NCBI GenBank assembly: GCA_963674955.2
Contig: CAXXKR010000001.1
Location: 124,001-188,000, forward strand
Source: G963674955 sp963674955
GTDB lineage: Bacteria; Desulfobacterota; Desulfovibrionia; Desulfovibrionales; Desulfovibrionaceae
DNA length: 64,000 nt
Direction of reading: 5' to 3'
Made by a program: the position numbers and the translations under genes. The notes beneath the pieces were generated by a model, which saw nothing but the letters and a program-made list of their open reading frames with translations, was not told the DNA's origin and did not search any database. Shown here piece after piece: positions 25,766 through 34,414 of the stretch; within the stretch, counting starts at the first letter, position 1, and each line of letters begins with the position of its first letter.

Positions 25766-26535
25766 TAACCCTCTCCTCCTTCCTCGGTGACGTCCTTGTA
25801 AACGCCCAGGGGAAAGTAGGGGATCATTTCTTCGGCTACCCTTTCGTTGGCTTTGACCGGAGTCATTTTCCAGTTGGTGGGGCAGGTGGCAAGTAGTTCC
25901 ACGAATCCGAATCCGCGATTTTCCAGTTGGGCTTCAAAGGCCTTGCGAATATATTTCTTGGCGTTGTTGATGTTCTTGACGGAATTGAGAGCGCTTCTGG
26001 CCGCAAAGGCCACGCCGCCAAGACCGGCGATGATTTCCGTCATCTTGATGGGCAGGCCTTCGTGTTCTGCGCAGCGTCCGCCGGGGCAGGTGGTCGTTTT
26101 CTGGCCCACAAGAGTTGTGGGTGCCATCTGGCCGCCGGTCATGCCATATACCGTGTTGTTGACGAAGATGATGGAGACCCTTTCGCCGCGGTTGGCGCAG
26201 TGCATTATTTCGGCCATGCCAATGGAAACCAGATCTCCGTCGCCCTGGTAGCTGAACACGAAGTTGTCGGGCCTGGCCCTTTTCACGCCGGTGGCTACTG
26301 CCGGAGCGCGACCATGGGGAGCTTCCACAGCATCCACGTTCAGGTAGTTGTAAAGAAAGACCGAGCAGCCGATTGAGCCGATGAGGATGGATTTTTCCAT
26401 CAATCCGAACTCGTCCAGCAGTTCGCCGACAAGCCTGTGGGCCACGCCGTGTTGGCAGCCGGGACAATAGTGGGTAGGCCTGTCGATTACGGATTCAGGC
26501 CTGGAAAACACCAGTTTTTCTGTAGTGGTAGTCAT
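25765..26535 (-). CDS. korB: 2-oxoacid:ferredoxin oxidoreductase, beta (TPP) subunit
   Basis: Binds thiamine diphosphate and catalyses decarboxylation of the 2-oxoacid. The 256-residue protein has HYCPGCQHGVAHRL near its start, the TPP/Mg motif GDGDLVSIGMAEIMHCANRG (about residues 91–110) and NNTVYGMTGGQMAPTT. Cysteines in CPGCQ fit the beta-subunit pattern. It lies directly between korA and korC with 2- and 1-base junctions. The length and TGGQMAPTT are as in KOR/VOR enzymes rather than four-subunit pyruvate oxidoreductase fusions. Confidence 0.9.
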   Translation of the reverse strand: MTTTTEKLVFSRPESVIDRPTHYCPGCQHGVAHRLVGELLDEFGLMEKSILIGSIGCSVFLYNYLNVDAVEAPHGRAPAVATGVKRARPDNFVFSYQGDGDLVSIGMAEIMHCANRGERVSIIFVNNTVYGMTGGQMAPTTLVGQKTTTCPGGRCAEHEGLPIKMTEIIAGLGGVAFAARSALNSVKNINNAKKYIRKAFEAQLENRGFGFVELLATCPTNWKMTPVKANERVAEEMIPYFPLGVYKDVTEEGGEG

Positions 26536-26537
26536 GT

Positions 26538-27605
26538 CTATTTCCCCCCCAGACTATTGAGGATGGGTTCCTCGTATTCATCGGGAGTGGGCAGGTTGCC
26601 CGGTAGTGTTCCATAGAAGTCCGAGTCGGCAAGACCTCTGACCGAAAGTCTGACATCGTCGACCATCTGGCCGAGGTTGTGCTCGATGGTCAGAAAGCGC
26701 TTGCCTTTTTCAGCCAGTTTCCTGAGCTCGTCTTCCGGGAAGGGGTAGAGGGTGATGGGCCTGAACAGGCCGACCTTGTGCCCTTCTTTTCTTAGTTTTC
26801 TGATGGCGCTCTTGGCGATGCGGCCGATGGAGCCGAAGGCCACGACCACCAGTTCCGCGTCGTCAACCTCGAACATCTCCTGATCCGCGATGGAGCGCAT
26901 ATTTTCATACTTGGCCTTGAGGTGTTCATTCTGTCCGGCCAAGGCGCCTTCTTCCAGGAACAGGGATTTAATCAGTCTCTTGTCGCGTCCTTTGTTGCCG
27001 TAGAGGCACCAGGCCTTGCACTCTTCCGGGTCCACCGGCTTGGGTTCCCATAGCTCGATGGGCTCCTTCATGTTTCCGAGGATGGCGTCGCCGTGGACCA
27101 GGACAGGAGTGCGATATTCAAAGGCCAGATCAAAGGCCTTGATCATCAGGTCGTAGGATTCCTGCCCCGTGGCGGGAGCGAGCACCAGCGTCCGGTAGTC
27201 GCCGTGACCGCCGCCGCGCGTGGACTGGTAGTAGTCGCCCTGGGCGGGTCCTATGTCGCCGAGGCCTGGACCGCCGCGGTTCATGTTCACGATGACCGCC
27301 GGGATTTCGCTACCGGCCATGTAGGAGATGGCCTCCTGCATGAGGGATATTCCCGGACTGGAGGATGAGGTCATGGCCCTGATTCCGCATGCTCCCGCGC
27401 CGAGCAGCATGTTGGCGGAGGCCACTTCGCTTTCGGCCTGCACGAACTCGCCCCCGGCTTTGACCATGGCCTTGGACATGAATTCCGGAATGTCGTTTTG
27501 CGGTGTTATTGGATAACCGAAAAAGCACCTGCACTTAGCGGCCAGTGCGCCGTAGGCTATGGCTTCATTGCCCTTGACGAATATTTTTTTTGAGGTTTTA
27601 GCCAT
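26538..27605 (-). CDS. korA: 2-oxoacid:ferredoxin oxidoreductase, alpha subunit
   Basis: Alpha subunit of the kor complex, 355 residues, providing the pyrimidine-binding half of the TPP site. Visible marks are FVKGNEAIAYGALAAKCRCFFGYPITPQNDI at the start (read in two parts: GNEAIAYGAL and FGYPITPQ), EVASANMLLGAGACGIRAMTSSSSPG and NRGGPGLGDIGPAQGDY. It begins immediately after the korD stop. Electron transfer goes to the KorD [4Fe-4S] clusters and then ferredoxin, which fits an anaerobe making acyl-CoA from amino acids or running a reductive TCA step. Confidence 0.9.
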   Translation of the reverse strand: MAKTSKKIFVKGNEAIAYGALAAKCRCFFGYPITPQNDIPEFMSKAMVKAGGEFVQAESEVASANMLLGAGACGIRAMTSSSSPGISLMQEAISYMAGSEIPAVIVNMNRGGPGLGDIGPAQGDYYQSTRGGGHGDYRTLVLAPATGQESYDLMIKAFDLAFEYRTPVLVHGDAILGNMKEPIELWEPKPVDPEECKAWCLYGNKGRDKRLIKSLFLEEGALAGQNEHLKAKYENMRSIADQEMFEVDDAELVVVAFGSIGRIAKSAIRKLRKEGHKVGLFRPITLYPFPEDELRKLAEKGKRFLTIEHNLGQMVDDVRLSVRGLADSDFYGTLPGNLPTPDEYEEPILNSLGGK

Positions 27606-27839
27606 TTACTTGTCCCCCTTCTTGGTAGGGGTCTTGTAGACCGTTATGGCGTAGTCCGGGCAGATGGTAGCGCAGGATTTGCATCCAGTGCATTTTTCCA
27701 TTTCACCATCCGGAACTTCGACAACCTTGTACCCGTTCTGGTTGAATCTGTCCGAAAGGACGATGATTTCCTTGGGACAGACCGTTGTGCAGAGCAGACA
27801 GCCTTTGCAGCGCTCCTCCATTACTTCGATTCGAGACAT
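27606..27839 (-). CDS. korD: 2-oxoacid:ferredoxin oxidoreductase, delta ferredoxin-like subunit
   Basis: A 77-residue protein with two [4Fe-4S] binding sets, CKGCLLCTTVCP and CTGCKSCATICP. The start is taken at the second of two adjacent ATGs (27839; AAGGAGAG upstream), not at the longer frame that reads back into queA. It is the first gene of the korDABC operon and lies 16 bases after the end of queA on the same strand, so read-through from queA is likely. Confidence 0.93.
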   Translation of the reverse strand: MSRIEVMEERCKGCLLCTTVCPKEIIVLSDRFNQNGYKVVEVPDGEMEKCTGCKSCATICPDYAITVYKTPTKKGDK

Positions 27840-27855
27840 CATTCTCTCCTTAAAG

Positions 27856-28941
27856 TCAAACAATGAACATTGCGTCGCCGTATGAGAAAAACCTGAAGCC
27901 GTTGTCAAGGGCGTATTGGTATCCGTCGAGGATTCTTTTTCTCCCAGCTAGGGATGATACCATAATAAGGAGCGAGGATTCTGGCAAATGGAAATTGGTC
28001 AGCAAATGTTCAACGACCTTAAAGCTGTATCCCGGACGGATGAAGATATCCGTCATGCCGCTGTATGGGCCGATTTTGCCAAGCGCCAAGTGCATTCCCT
28101 CCAGGGTTCTGGCCGAAGTGGTCCCGATGGCCACTATGGGACGCCTTTCATCCTTTGCCCGTTGCAGGGCGAGGGCCGTGTTTTCAGGAACCTCCACGAA
28201 TTCCTCGTGCATCTTGTGCTCACGTATGTCAGGGCAGCGAACCGGGCTGAAGGTCCCGTAACCGACATATAATGTAACTTCAGCCCACTCTATGCCCCGG
28301 CTTTGGATTTCGCTCCTAAGCTCCCTGGTAAAATGAAGGCCGGCTGTCGGCGCGGCCACCGACCCCGCCTTGTCGGTTTTGGCGTATACGGTCTGATATC
28401 TTGAGCAGTCCCGTTTATCGTCCTCGCGCCTGATGTAAGGGGGCAGAGGCATGTGTCCCTTTTCAGTAAAAAGCCTCTGCAGTTCGCCTTTCCAGTGTAG
28501 ATCGACCACACAGCGACCGAATTCGCCTTTTTCACGGACAACAATGAAATGATCCCGGCCAAAGTCTATCCGATCCCCGACCTTCGGTCCCTTGGAGGCC
28601 CTGAGAAGACACTTGATCCCGGCCCTGTTGAATCCGTCATCCTGTTTTTCCGGCCTGATCAGGGGCAGGGGGGTAAGCAGCAGGAATTCCACCTTGCCCC
28701 CGGTCTGTTTGTGCCCATAGAGTCTGGCGGGAAGAACCATTGAATTGTTGGCAACCAGCAGGGCGTTTTTCGGGATGAAATCAACAATTTCACTGAATGC
28801 GGCAAGTTTCAACGAACCATTGGCCCTGTTCAGGACCAGCAGTCTTGACCGGTCCCTCCTGTCGGCGGGATATTGGGCGATGTTTTCCTCTGGAAGGGCA
28901 TACTTGTAGCTTTCCAGCAGGTGATCCTTGTCTGTAGGCAT
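27856..28941 (-). CDS. queA: S-adenosylmethionine:tRNA ribosyltransferase-isomerase
   Basis: Makes epoxyqueuosine in tRNA, a late step in queuosine synthesis. The start MPTDKDHLLESY at 28941 has AAAGGA upstream; a GTG 18 bases earlier is less likely. In 361 residues: ENIAQYPADRRDRSRLLVL, NNSMVLPARL, AGSVAAPTAGLHFT, VTLYVGYGTFSPVR, HKMHEEFVEV and NFHLPESSLLIMVSSLAG, all family-typical. The C-terminal end DGFRFFSYGDAMFI is canonical. Next gene on the strand is korD. Confidence 0.95.
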   Translation of the reverse strand: MPTDKDHLLESYKYALPEENIAQYPADRRDRSRLLVLNRANGSLKLAAFSEIVDFIPKNALLVANNSMVLPARLYGHKQTGGKVEFLLLTPLPLIRPEKQDDGFNRAGIKCLLRASKGPKVGDRIDFGRDHFIVVREKGEFGRCVVDLHWKGELQRLFTEKGHMPLPPYIRREDDKRDCSRYQTVYAKTDKAGSVAAPTAGLHFTRELRSEIQSRGIEWAEVTLYVGYGTFSPVRCPDIREHKMHEEFVEVPENTALALQRAKDERRPIVAIGTTSARTLEGMHLALGKIGPYSGMTDIFIRPGYSFKVVEHLLTNFHLPESSLLIMVSSLAGRKRILDGYQYALDNGFRFFSYGDAMFIV

Positions 28942-29137
28942 ATTGATCCTTTGAAACACGCGGTTGAAAGATGCTCTTGCCCATTATTGGAAGCAACGTC
29001 AAATCCTGCTGATTTACGATTGTCTTAAGATAATGACCTGATTATCCACCTTATTTGAACTTGTTCTTGTATTCTTCCGGGTAACCCTTCCTTTAAAAGG
29101 CTTGATTCTCTTATGAAAAGTGATATCAGTTAAAGGC

Positions 29138-29821
29138 ATGAATTGGTTGTCCGTATCAGAAATATCCAAAATCACCAGAATACCTGCCCCTACGGCCAGG
29201 CGTTATGCTTCATTATTCAAGGAATTTCTTCCTTCCAAGCGAGTAGGCCGGGTTACGAAGTACTCTGAAGAGGCAATCAAGATTTTCGAGCGCATCGCCA
29301 ATCTTTACGGCCAGGGAAGCGTAACCACGGAAATCGAGGAGCTTTTGAGGGCCGATCTTTTTCGTACCATCGAGGTAGAGACAAGTCGTGAAGGTCAGCA
29401 GGCGCAGACTCCTCAAGTCATGAGCAGCGATCTCAGTTCCACCGTCTCCGAACTTATGGGCAAGTTCGGCAGCACCCTTGAAGTCATAGCCGATCAAAAG
29501 ACATTGATCGAAACACAGCGCGAGGACATTCAAAAGCTGAAAACGGCTTTTGTGCTTCTGGCTCGCAGCCAAAAGAAACTCAGGGAGTTGCCCACGGAAT
29601 CCGTTTCGGAATTCACAGATGAAATGAACAAGAGAACCAGTGAATTGAAACGAAAGGACCAGGAACTTGAAGAACTGGCCCTTGGTCTATCCTATGACAG
29701 TTCTGACATGAAGATTAAACTGCAGATTCTTGAATCCGAACTTGTCAGGTTGCGCAAGGACAGGAGAGAGATGGAGCAGTACCTGCAAGACAAGATCAAC
29801 CGGCTCAAGGAAGGTTCTTAA
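29138..29821 (+). CDS. MerR-like HTH protein with long coiled coil
   Basis: A 227-residue protein starting with a MerR-type winged helix-turn-helix (LSVSEISKITRIPAPTARRYA, about residues 4–25, through KYSEEAIKIFERI), then a polar linker and a long charged coiled-coil (about residues 120–225) rich in Glu, Lys and Arg. There is no effector-binding domain. Start ATG 29138 follows AAAGG closely; GTG 29120 is the alternative. The plan resembles small DNA-binding or chromosome-organising proteins as much as a classical regulator. It precedes a lipoprotein gene and coaBC and may share their transcript. Function is not recognised. Confidence 0.7.
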   Translation: MNWLSVSEISKITRIPAPTARRYASLFKEFLPSKRVGRVTKYSEEAIKIFERIANLYGQGSVTTEIEELLRADLFRTIEVETSREGQQAQTPQVMSSDLSSTVSELMGKFGSTLEVIADQKTLIETQREDIQKLKTAFVLLARSQKKLRELPTESVSEFTDEMNKRTSELKRKDQELEELALGLSYDSSDMKIKLQILESELVRLRKDRREMEQYLQDKINRLKEGS

Positions 29822-29882
29822 GTCCTTAGTCCAGAACGTATCTTTTCACTCCCTTCCTTGATCAAAAGCTTTCGAGGTTTAC

Positions 29883-30341
29883 ATGCGCAAGTTACCGCCT
29901 CTCATTGTAGGGATTTTCTCCACATTTATACTACTAGGGTGCATGGCCAAGGCAAAGGGAACCGAGCCTCCCGAGGGAACCGCCGCCAACTTTGACCAAG
30001 GCTATTATTATACTTTCAACGACATACTGGTTCCCGCCGAACTGGAGATGGACGACACGGAAAGGTATCTGCTTGAGGATACCAAGTTCAAGGCCGGTAT
30101 CGAGGTTTTTTACGGACGCGTGGTCATGTCGGACCTTATCAATTTTTTCATCAACAACATGGCCAAGGACGGCTGGGAAAGAAAAGACGTTTTCATGGGT
30201 CAACGTTCGTTGCTCAAGTTCGAAAAGTTCAACAAGAGTTGTACCATTCAGATAATTGAAGAGGATTACTCTTATAAATTGCGCACTGAAATTTTTGCCG
30301 TAGAATCAAAGGGCGGACCGGACATGGATCCCCAGCAATAA
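29883..30341 (+). CDS. Putative lipoprotein of unknown function
   Basis: A 152-residue protein with a signal peptide ending in the lipobox ILLGC (Cys 20). After cleavage it has a polar linker and a compact alpha/beta domain containing ILVPAELEMDD, VFYGRVVMSDLINFFINNMAKDGW and LLKFEKFNKSCTIQI. The pattern of a strand, a helix ending in DGW, and a lysine-rich strand resembles small outer-membrane-linked lipoproteins seen in Desulfovibrio relatives, but I do not recognise a named family. coaBC starts 2 bases after its stop. Confidence 0.75.
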   Translation: MRKLPPLIVGIFSTFILLGCMAKAKGTEPPEGTAANFDQGYYYTFNDILVPAELEMDDTERYLLEDTKFKAGIEVFYGRVVMSDLINFFINNMAKDGWERKDVFMGQRSLLKFEKFNKSCTIQIIEEDYSYKLRTEIFAVESKGGPDMDPQQ

Positions 30342-30343
30342 CG

Positions 30344-31561
30344 ATGAACATCGACACGAGAACATACATTAGCGGCTTCATGGGCAAGAACATCCATCTT
30401 GGTGTGAGCGGAAGCATTGCGGCCTACAAGTCTCTTGACCTGATGCGCGCATTGCAGTCCAGCGGGGCTCATGTTTCAGCCACATTGACAAAGTCTGCGC
30501 GACAATTTTTAACCCCTCTCACCTTTCAGGCCCTTGGCGCAGATCCGATCTATACCGACATGTTTGCCCCTGACGGTCATACGCTGGGCCACCTGGAACC
30601 GTCGCGCGTTTCCAACGTCATGGTCATTGCTCCCTGCTCCGCCAATTCACTGGCCAAGATTGCCCACGGGCTGGCCGACGACATGCTTTCCTGCCAGGCC
30701 CTGGCCTTTGACGGTCCAATGATAATCGCACCGGCCATGAATCCCAAGATGTGGAGCGCTCCCGCCACCCAGGAGAACTGGAACAGGCTTTTGCTAAGAG
30801 GCGTGCATGGAGTTGAGCCCTCTTTGGGCAACGTTGCCTGCGGCGACACCGGGCAGGGCAGGCTTGCTGATCTTGATGAAATTTTTGCAGCCACACTCAA
30901 AGCCCTCAGCCCTCAGGATTTCGCCGGGAAAAAGGTTCTCATAACTCTTGGCCCAACGCGTGAAAGCTGGGACGCCGTCCGGTTCTGGTCCAATCCTTCT
31001 TCGGGATTGATGGGATCGTGCCTGGCCGTGGCCGCAATGCTCAGGGGGGCCGAGGTCACCGTGGTTGCCGGGCCCTGCAAGATCGATCTTCCCTCTGCGA
31101 TAAATGTTGTGCAGGTTAACACTGCCCTTGAAATGTACGAGGCCTGCGTTGATCTGTGGCAGTCATCGGATATCGGCTGCCTGACAGCTGCCGTTGCCGA
31201 TTTCAGACCAGACCCCCACGGCCAGGAGAAGTTCAAGAAGCTGGATTTGGATAGCCTGGAGATAACCTTTTCAGCCAACCCCGACATTTTGATGACCCTT
31301 GGGCAAAACAAGCAGCCTGGACAGTTCTTGATCGGGTTTGCCGCAGAAACATCCGACTTGAAGGCCTCAGCCCTTGCCAAGCTTGAACGCAAGAACCTGG
31401 ACATAATTGTCGCCAACAACATCAACAAGCAGGGCAGCGGGTTTTCCGTTTCAACAAACGAGGTTCTAGTCCTTGACAGGACAGGACGCATGGAAGAATG
31501 GCCCCAGCTGCCAAAAAGCGAGGTCGCCTGGCGAATATGGGACGTTCTGACTCAGCTTTAA
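30344..31561 (+). CDS. coaBC: Bifunctional phosphopantothenoylcysteine decarboxylase / phosphopantothenate–cysteine ligase
   Basis: Catalyses two steps of coenzyme A synthesis. The 405-residue protein has an N-terminal FMN-binding CoaC half (GVSGSIAAYK, APCSANSLAKIAHGLADD, PAMNPKMW, and the flap CGDTGQGRLAD) and a C-terminal CoaB half (TLGPTRESWDAV, SNPSSGLMG, AAVADFRP, and IIVANNIN). Two starts are possible: ATG 30344 and ATG 30380 (MGKNIHLGVSG), the latter nearer the family start; neither has a clear Shine-Dalgarno. PNPKM and TLGPTRE differ slightly from consensus (NTNM, TAGPTRE) but keep the key positions. Confidence 0.93.
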   Translation: MNIDTRTYISGFMGKNIHLGVSGSIAAYKSLDLMRALQSSGAHVSATLTKSARQFLTPLTFQALGADPIYTDMFAPDGHTLGHLEPSRVSNVMVIAPCSANSLAKIAHGLADDMLSCQALAFDGPMIIAPAMNPKMWSAPATQENWNRLLLRGVHGVEPSLGNVACGDTGQGRLADLDEIFAATLKALSPQDFAGKKVLITLGPTRESWDAVRFWSNPSSGLMGSCLAVAAMLRGAEVTVVAGPCKIDLPSAINVVQVNTALEMYEACVDLWQSSDIGCLTAAVADFRPDPHGQEKFKKLDLDSLEITFSANPDILMTLGQNKQPGQFLIGFAAETSDLKASALAKLERKNLDIIVANNINKQGSGFSVSTNEVLVLDRTGRMEEWPQLPKSEVAWRIWDVLTQL

Positions 31562-32223
31562 AAGTTAGTGAACAAATTCGGCCCTGGTTCGAAGCTGGGT
31601 TTAGGTATGTCCTTGTGTCCGGCGCCAACAGATGGCAACAGATGGAAGATGACCAGCCAAGCAGTTCGGCGACCAAAACGCCTGCCAGTTTTCAAGGCGG
31701 GAAATCTCATGCGCGTCCTTCGAACCAATCACTATCCGTCAGGGCTCCTCAAACTCCACAAGCGTCACCCGGCAAGAAAGCGACCCCTTTCAGCACCTTG
31801 TGGACCCAGTATTGGAATTCTGTCACCAAGAAACCCAAGGTTATCTTCACTTATTATGAACTTGGTCAGGATTTAACCGGAAACCCTGATCCGGCCCGCA
31901 GGTCTTTTTTTCAACAATTAATGAATAGATTGACCTGGCCAAAGGGGACCTGTGCCTTTTGGCCCATGGCAGCCTATCATGACAACAGCCATTATCCTGA
32001 TGAATCCCTTTTCTGGCGTGGGGCAATAAAACTGATGGCCGGCTACATGGCCTGTTTTGGCGAACAGGCGCTGAGCGTCATTTGTCCCGGCGCCAAAGTG
32101 GGTCAAGTTGTCATGAAGAATGACGTGCTGGTTTACGCCCTTCCTTCGATAGAAGATCTTGCAAGAATGGAGCAGGATGCTTTCGAGTCAGCCATTAAAG
32201 ACATCAGTGCTCTTAGATTCTGA
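31540..32223 (+). CDS. Unrecognised protein with disordered linker and alpha/beta C-terminal domain
   Basis: A protein of about 227 residues from ATG 31540 (ATG 31498 would add 14 residues), overlapping coaBC by at least 22 bases. After a short helix (RPWFEAGFRYVLVSG) comes a low-complexity Ser/Gln/Pro/Lys-rich linker (about residues 35–85) and a domain with WTQYW, VIFTYYELGQDLTG, NRLTWPKGTCAFWP and AIKLMAGYMACFG. The FWP and the regular strand/helix pattern suggest a nucleotide- or phosphate-handling enzyme fold, but no family is recognised and I assign no function. Same strand as coaBC, so co-transcription is likely. Confidence 0.65.
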   Translation, partial: GRSDSALKVSEQIRPWFEAGFRYVLVSGANRWQQMEDDQPSSSATKTPASFQGGKSHARPSNQSLSVRAPQTPQASPGKKATPFSTLWTQYWNSVTKKPKVIFTYYELGQDLTGNPDPARRSFFQQLMNRLTWPKGTCAFWPMAAYHDNSHYPDESLFWRGAIKLMAGYMACFGEQALSVICPGAKVGQVVMKNDVLVYALPSIEDLARMEQDAFESAIKDISALRF

Positions 32224-32311
32224 CTTGCCGCGTGATATTTTCGACACATAATTCCTTTTCTGTTGTCTAGCCAATTCAGCCCATGTAAACTTTGCAGGCA
32301 AGGAGGCGGGC

Positions 32312-33631
32312 ATGAAAATAATACTTTTTCTTTTAGCCTTCATGACTGGTCTTTTTCTTTCTAGTGCCGCATCTTTCGATCTGGTCAACTCACAGCCAAC
32401 TGAACTTGAATTTTCTGTTCTGTATCTCGAGATTGATTCAGCCATATCGCCCGCGCAGGAGGATTTGCTTGAACAAGCTCTAGAGGTTTGCGCAGAGGAT
32501 GGGCACGACATGCTGCTTGTTCGACTTGACACCCCCGGCGGACTCGCCGAATCCATGCGCAACATGGTCATGCAAATTCTAAACGCACCGGTTCCTGTTG
32601 GTGTCTGGGTCGGACCAAGCGGAGCCAGGGCCGCTTCAGCCGGAGTTTTTCTTGTGGCCGCCTCATCAATTAGCGGGATGGCGCCACAGTCGACAATCGG
32701 AGCCGCATCGCCGGTTGGATCAGGTGGCGAGGACATTCCCGAGACCATGGCCAAAAAGGTCAAGAACGACCTTTTAAGCCTGGTCCGGTCCGTGGCGACC
32801 GCACGCGGCCGCAATGTCGAGTGGTATCAGCAGGCCGTGGAGGAGAGTGTTTCCATTACGGCATCCGAGGCGGCCATGACCAGGGTTGTGGAATTCGTTG
32901 CCTCCGACAAGAATGATTTCATGGATCAGGTCTTGTCTCGAGGCTTGGTTTTCAAGGATTCCAGGCTAGACCTTTCAGGTCGCACAGTAACCTTTACAGA
33001 ACACCTTCCTGGGTTTCGTTACAAATTTTTGTCCTGGCTTCTTGATCCGCAAATCGCCTATTTTCTCCTGCTTGGGGGAATGGCCGGTTTGTTTTTCGAG
33101 CTGACCACTCCGGGGGCTGTTTTGCCCGGTGTCTTTGGCGGACTTTGCCTGCTGCTTGGACTTTACGCCATGAGCGTCTTGCCGACCAACGTTGCGGGTC
33201 TGTTGCTAATCATCTTCGGGCTTGTGCTTTTTGGTTTGGAAATCAAGATTGTCAGTTTCGGAATGCTCGGTCTGGCCGGAACCGCCAGTCTTTTCATTGG
33301 ATCGGTCATTTTGTTCAAGGGCGGCCAAGGATTCGACAAGTTGCCCATGACAAGCATTCTTGTAACCGTGGCCGGACTGTCGCTCTTGCTTGGATCGGGA
33401 GTTTACCTGATTGCCAAAGCCTCAAGAAAGGACAGTGTCGTAGGTGTTTCCACTTTGATCGGCGAAGCAGGGCATGTTTTGGAATGGAAGGAGCGCAAAG
33501 GGACGATCCTGATACGCGGAGAGATTTGGAACGCTGTTTTTTTTGAAGAGAATGGGACACTTGAAAAGGGCGACACTGTCAGGGTTCGTGAAATAGACGG
33601 ACTGACCCTAAGGGTCGCCAGAGACATATAA
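32312..33631 (+). CDS. nfeD: NfeD-type membrane serine protease
   Basis: A 439-residue protein with a signal peptide, a ClpP/crotonase-fold serine protease domain (about residues 40–230: RLDTPGGLAESM, then GPSGARAASAGVFL with the catalytic serine), four or five transmembrane helices and a C-terminal NfeD OB domain (GEAGHVLEW, GTILIRGEIWNAVF). This is the long NfeD form whose partner is a stomatin-like protein, and the slipin gene follows directly. Such pairs are known to cleave stomatin and act in membrane microdomains. Good Shine-Dalgarno AAGGAGGCG. Confidence 0.9.
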   Translation: MKIILFLLAFMTGLFLSSAASFDLVNSQPTELEFSVLYLEIDSAISPAQEDLLEQALEVCAEDGHDMLLVRLDTPGGLAESMRNMVMQILNAPVPVGVWVGPSGARAASAGVFLVAASSISGMAPQSTIGAASPVGSGGEDIPETMAKKVKNDLLSLVRSVATARGRNVEWYQQAVEESVSITASEAAMTRVVEFVASDKNDFMDQVLSRGLVFKDSRLDLSGRTVTFTEHLPGFRYKFLSWLLDPQIAYFLLLGGMAGLFFELTTPGAVLPGVFGGLCLLLGLYAMSVLPTNVAGLLLIIFGLVLFGLEIKIVSFGMLGLAGTASLFIGSVILFKGGQGFDKLPMTSILVTVAGLSLLLGSGVYLIAKASRKDSVVGVSTLIGEAGHVLEWKERKGTILIRGEIWNAVFFEENGTLEKGDTVRVREIDGLTLRVARDI

Positions 33632-33649
33632 ACTTCACAGGAGGCGATT

Positions 33650-34393
33650 ATGTACGGTTTCTTGCCTATCATTATTATAGTGGTTCTGATTCTTGTCACG
33701 GCACTGCGGGTTTTGAACGAATATGAGCGTGGTGTGATCTTCAGGCTGGGCAGGGTCATACCCGCAAAAGGACCCGGACTCATCATCCTTATACCGGTCA
33801 TTGATAAGATGGTTAAGGTGTCCTTGAGAATTCACACCCTTGATGTGCCAAAGCAGGATGTGATTACCCAGGACAACGTAAGCATCAGCGTTAACGCGGT
33901 TGTATATTTCAGGGTTGTCGACCCTTCGCGCGCCATTCTTGAGATCGAGGATTATTTGTTTGCGACTTCCCAACTTGCCCAAACCACACTCCGCAGTGTA
34001 TGTGGTCACGTCGAACTTGATGAAATATTGTCACAGCGGGACAAGATAAACAGCCAGATTCAAAACATCCTGGATCAGCATACGGACGCATGGGGGATCA
34101 AGGTCAGCACTGTTGAGGTAAAGTACATTGATCTGCCTCAGGAGATGCAAAGGGCCATGGCCAAGCAGGCCGAGGCTGAAAGAGAAAGGCGGAGCAAGGT
34201 CATCAACGCCGAAGGCGAATTCCAGGCCGCCGACAAGCTTGCCAAGGCAGCGAAGGTCATAGGAGAGCACCCCCAAGCTTTGCAACTGAGATACCTGCAG
34301 ACCATGCGCGAGATGGCGGCCGAAAGCAAATCGGCAACGATTCTGCCAATCCCTCTCGAGCTTTTTAAAGGTTTGATCCCAAAGAGCGAATAA
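33650..34393 (+). CDS. Stomatin/slipin-family (SPFH) membrane protein
   Basis: A 247-residue protein with an N-terminal membrane hairpin/helix (about residues 4–21) and an SPFH domain: YERGVIFRLGRV, KGPGLIILIPVIDKM, RIHTLDVPKQDVITQDNVSISVNAVVYFRV and RSVCGHVELDEILSQRDKIN. The C-terminus is a coiled coil with AEAERERRSKVINAEGE. It pairs with NfeD immediately upstream (19 bases), the standard NfeD–slipin pair. Shine-Dalgarno AGGAGGCG. Confidence 0.93.
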   Translation: MYGFLPIIIIVVLILVTALRVLNEYERGVIFRLGRVIPAKGPGLIILIPVIDKMVKVSLRIHTLDVPKQDVITQDNVSISVNAVVYFRVVDPSRAILEIEDYLFATSQLAQTTLRSVCGHVELDEILSQRDKINSQIQNILDQHTDAWGIKVSTVEVKYIDLPQEMQRAMAKQAEAERERRSKVINAEGEFQAADKLAKAAKVIGEHPQALQLRYLQTMREMAAESKSATILPIPLELFKGLIPKSE

Positions 34394-34414
34394 GAATCTG
34401 ATTACGGAGTAGCA

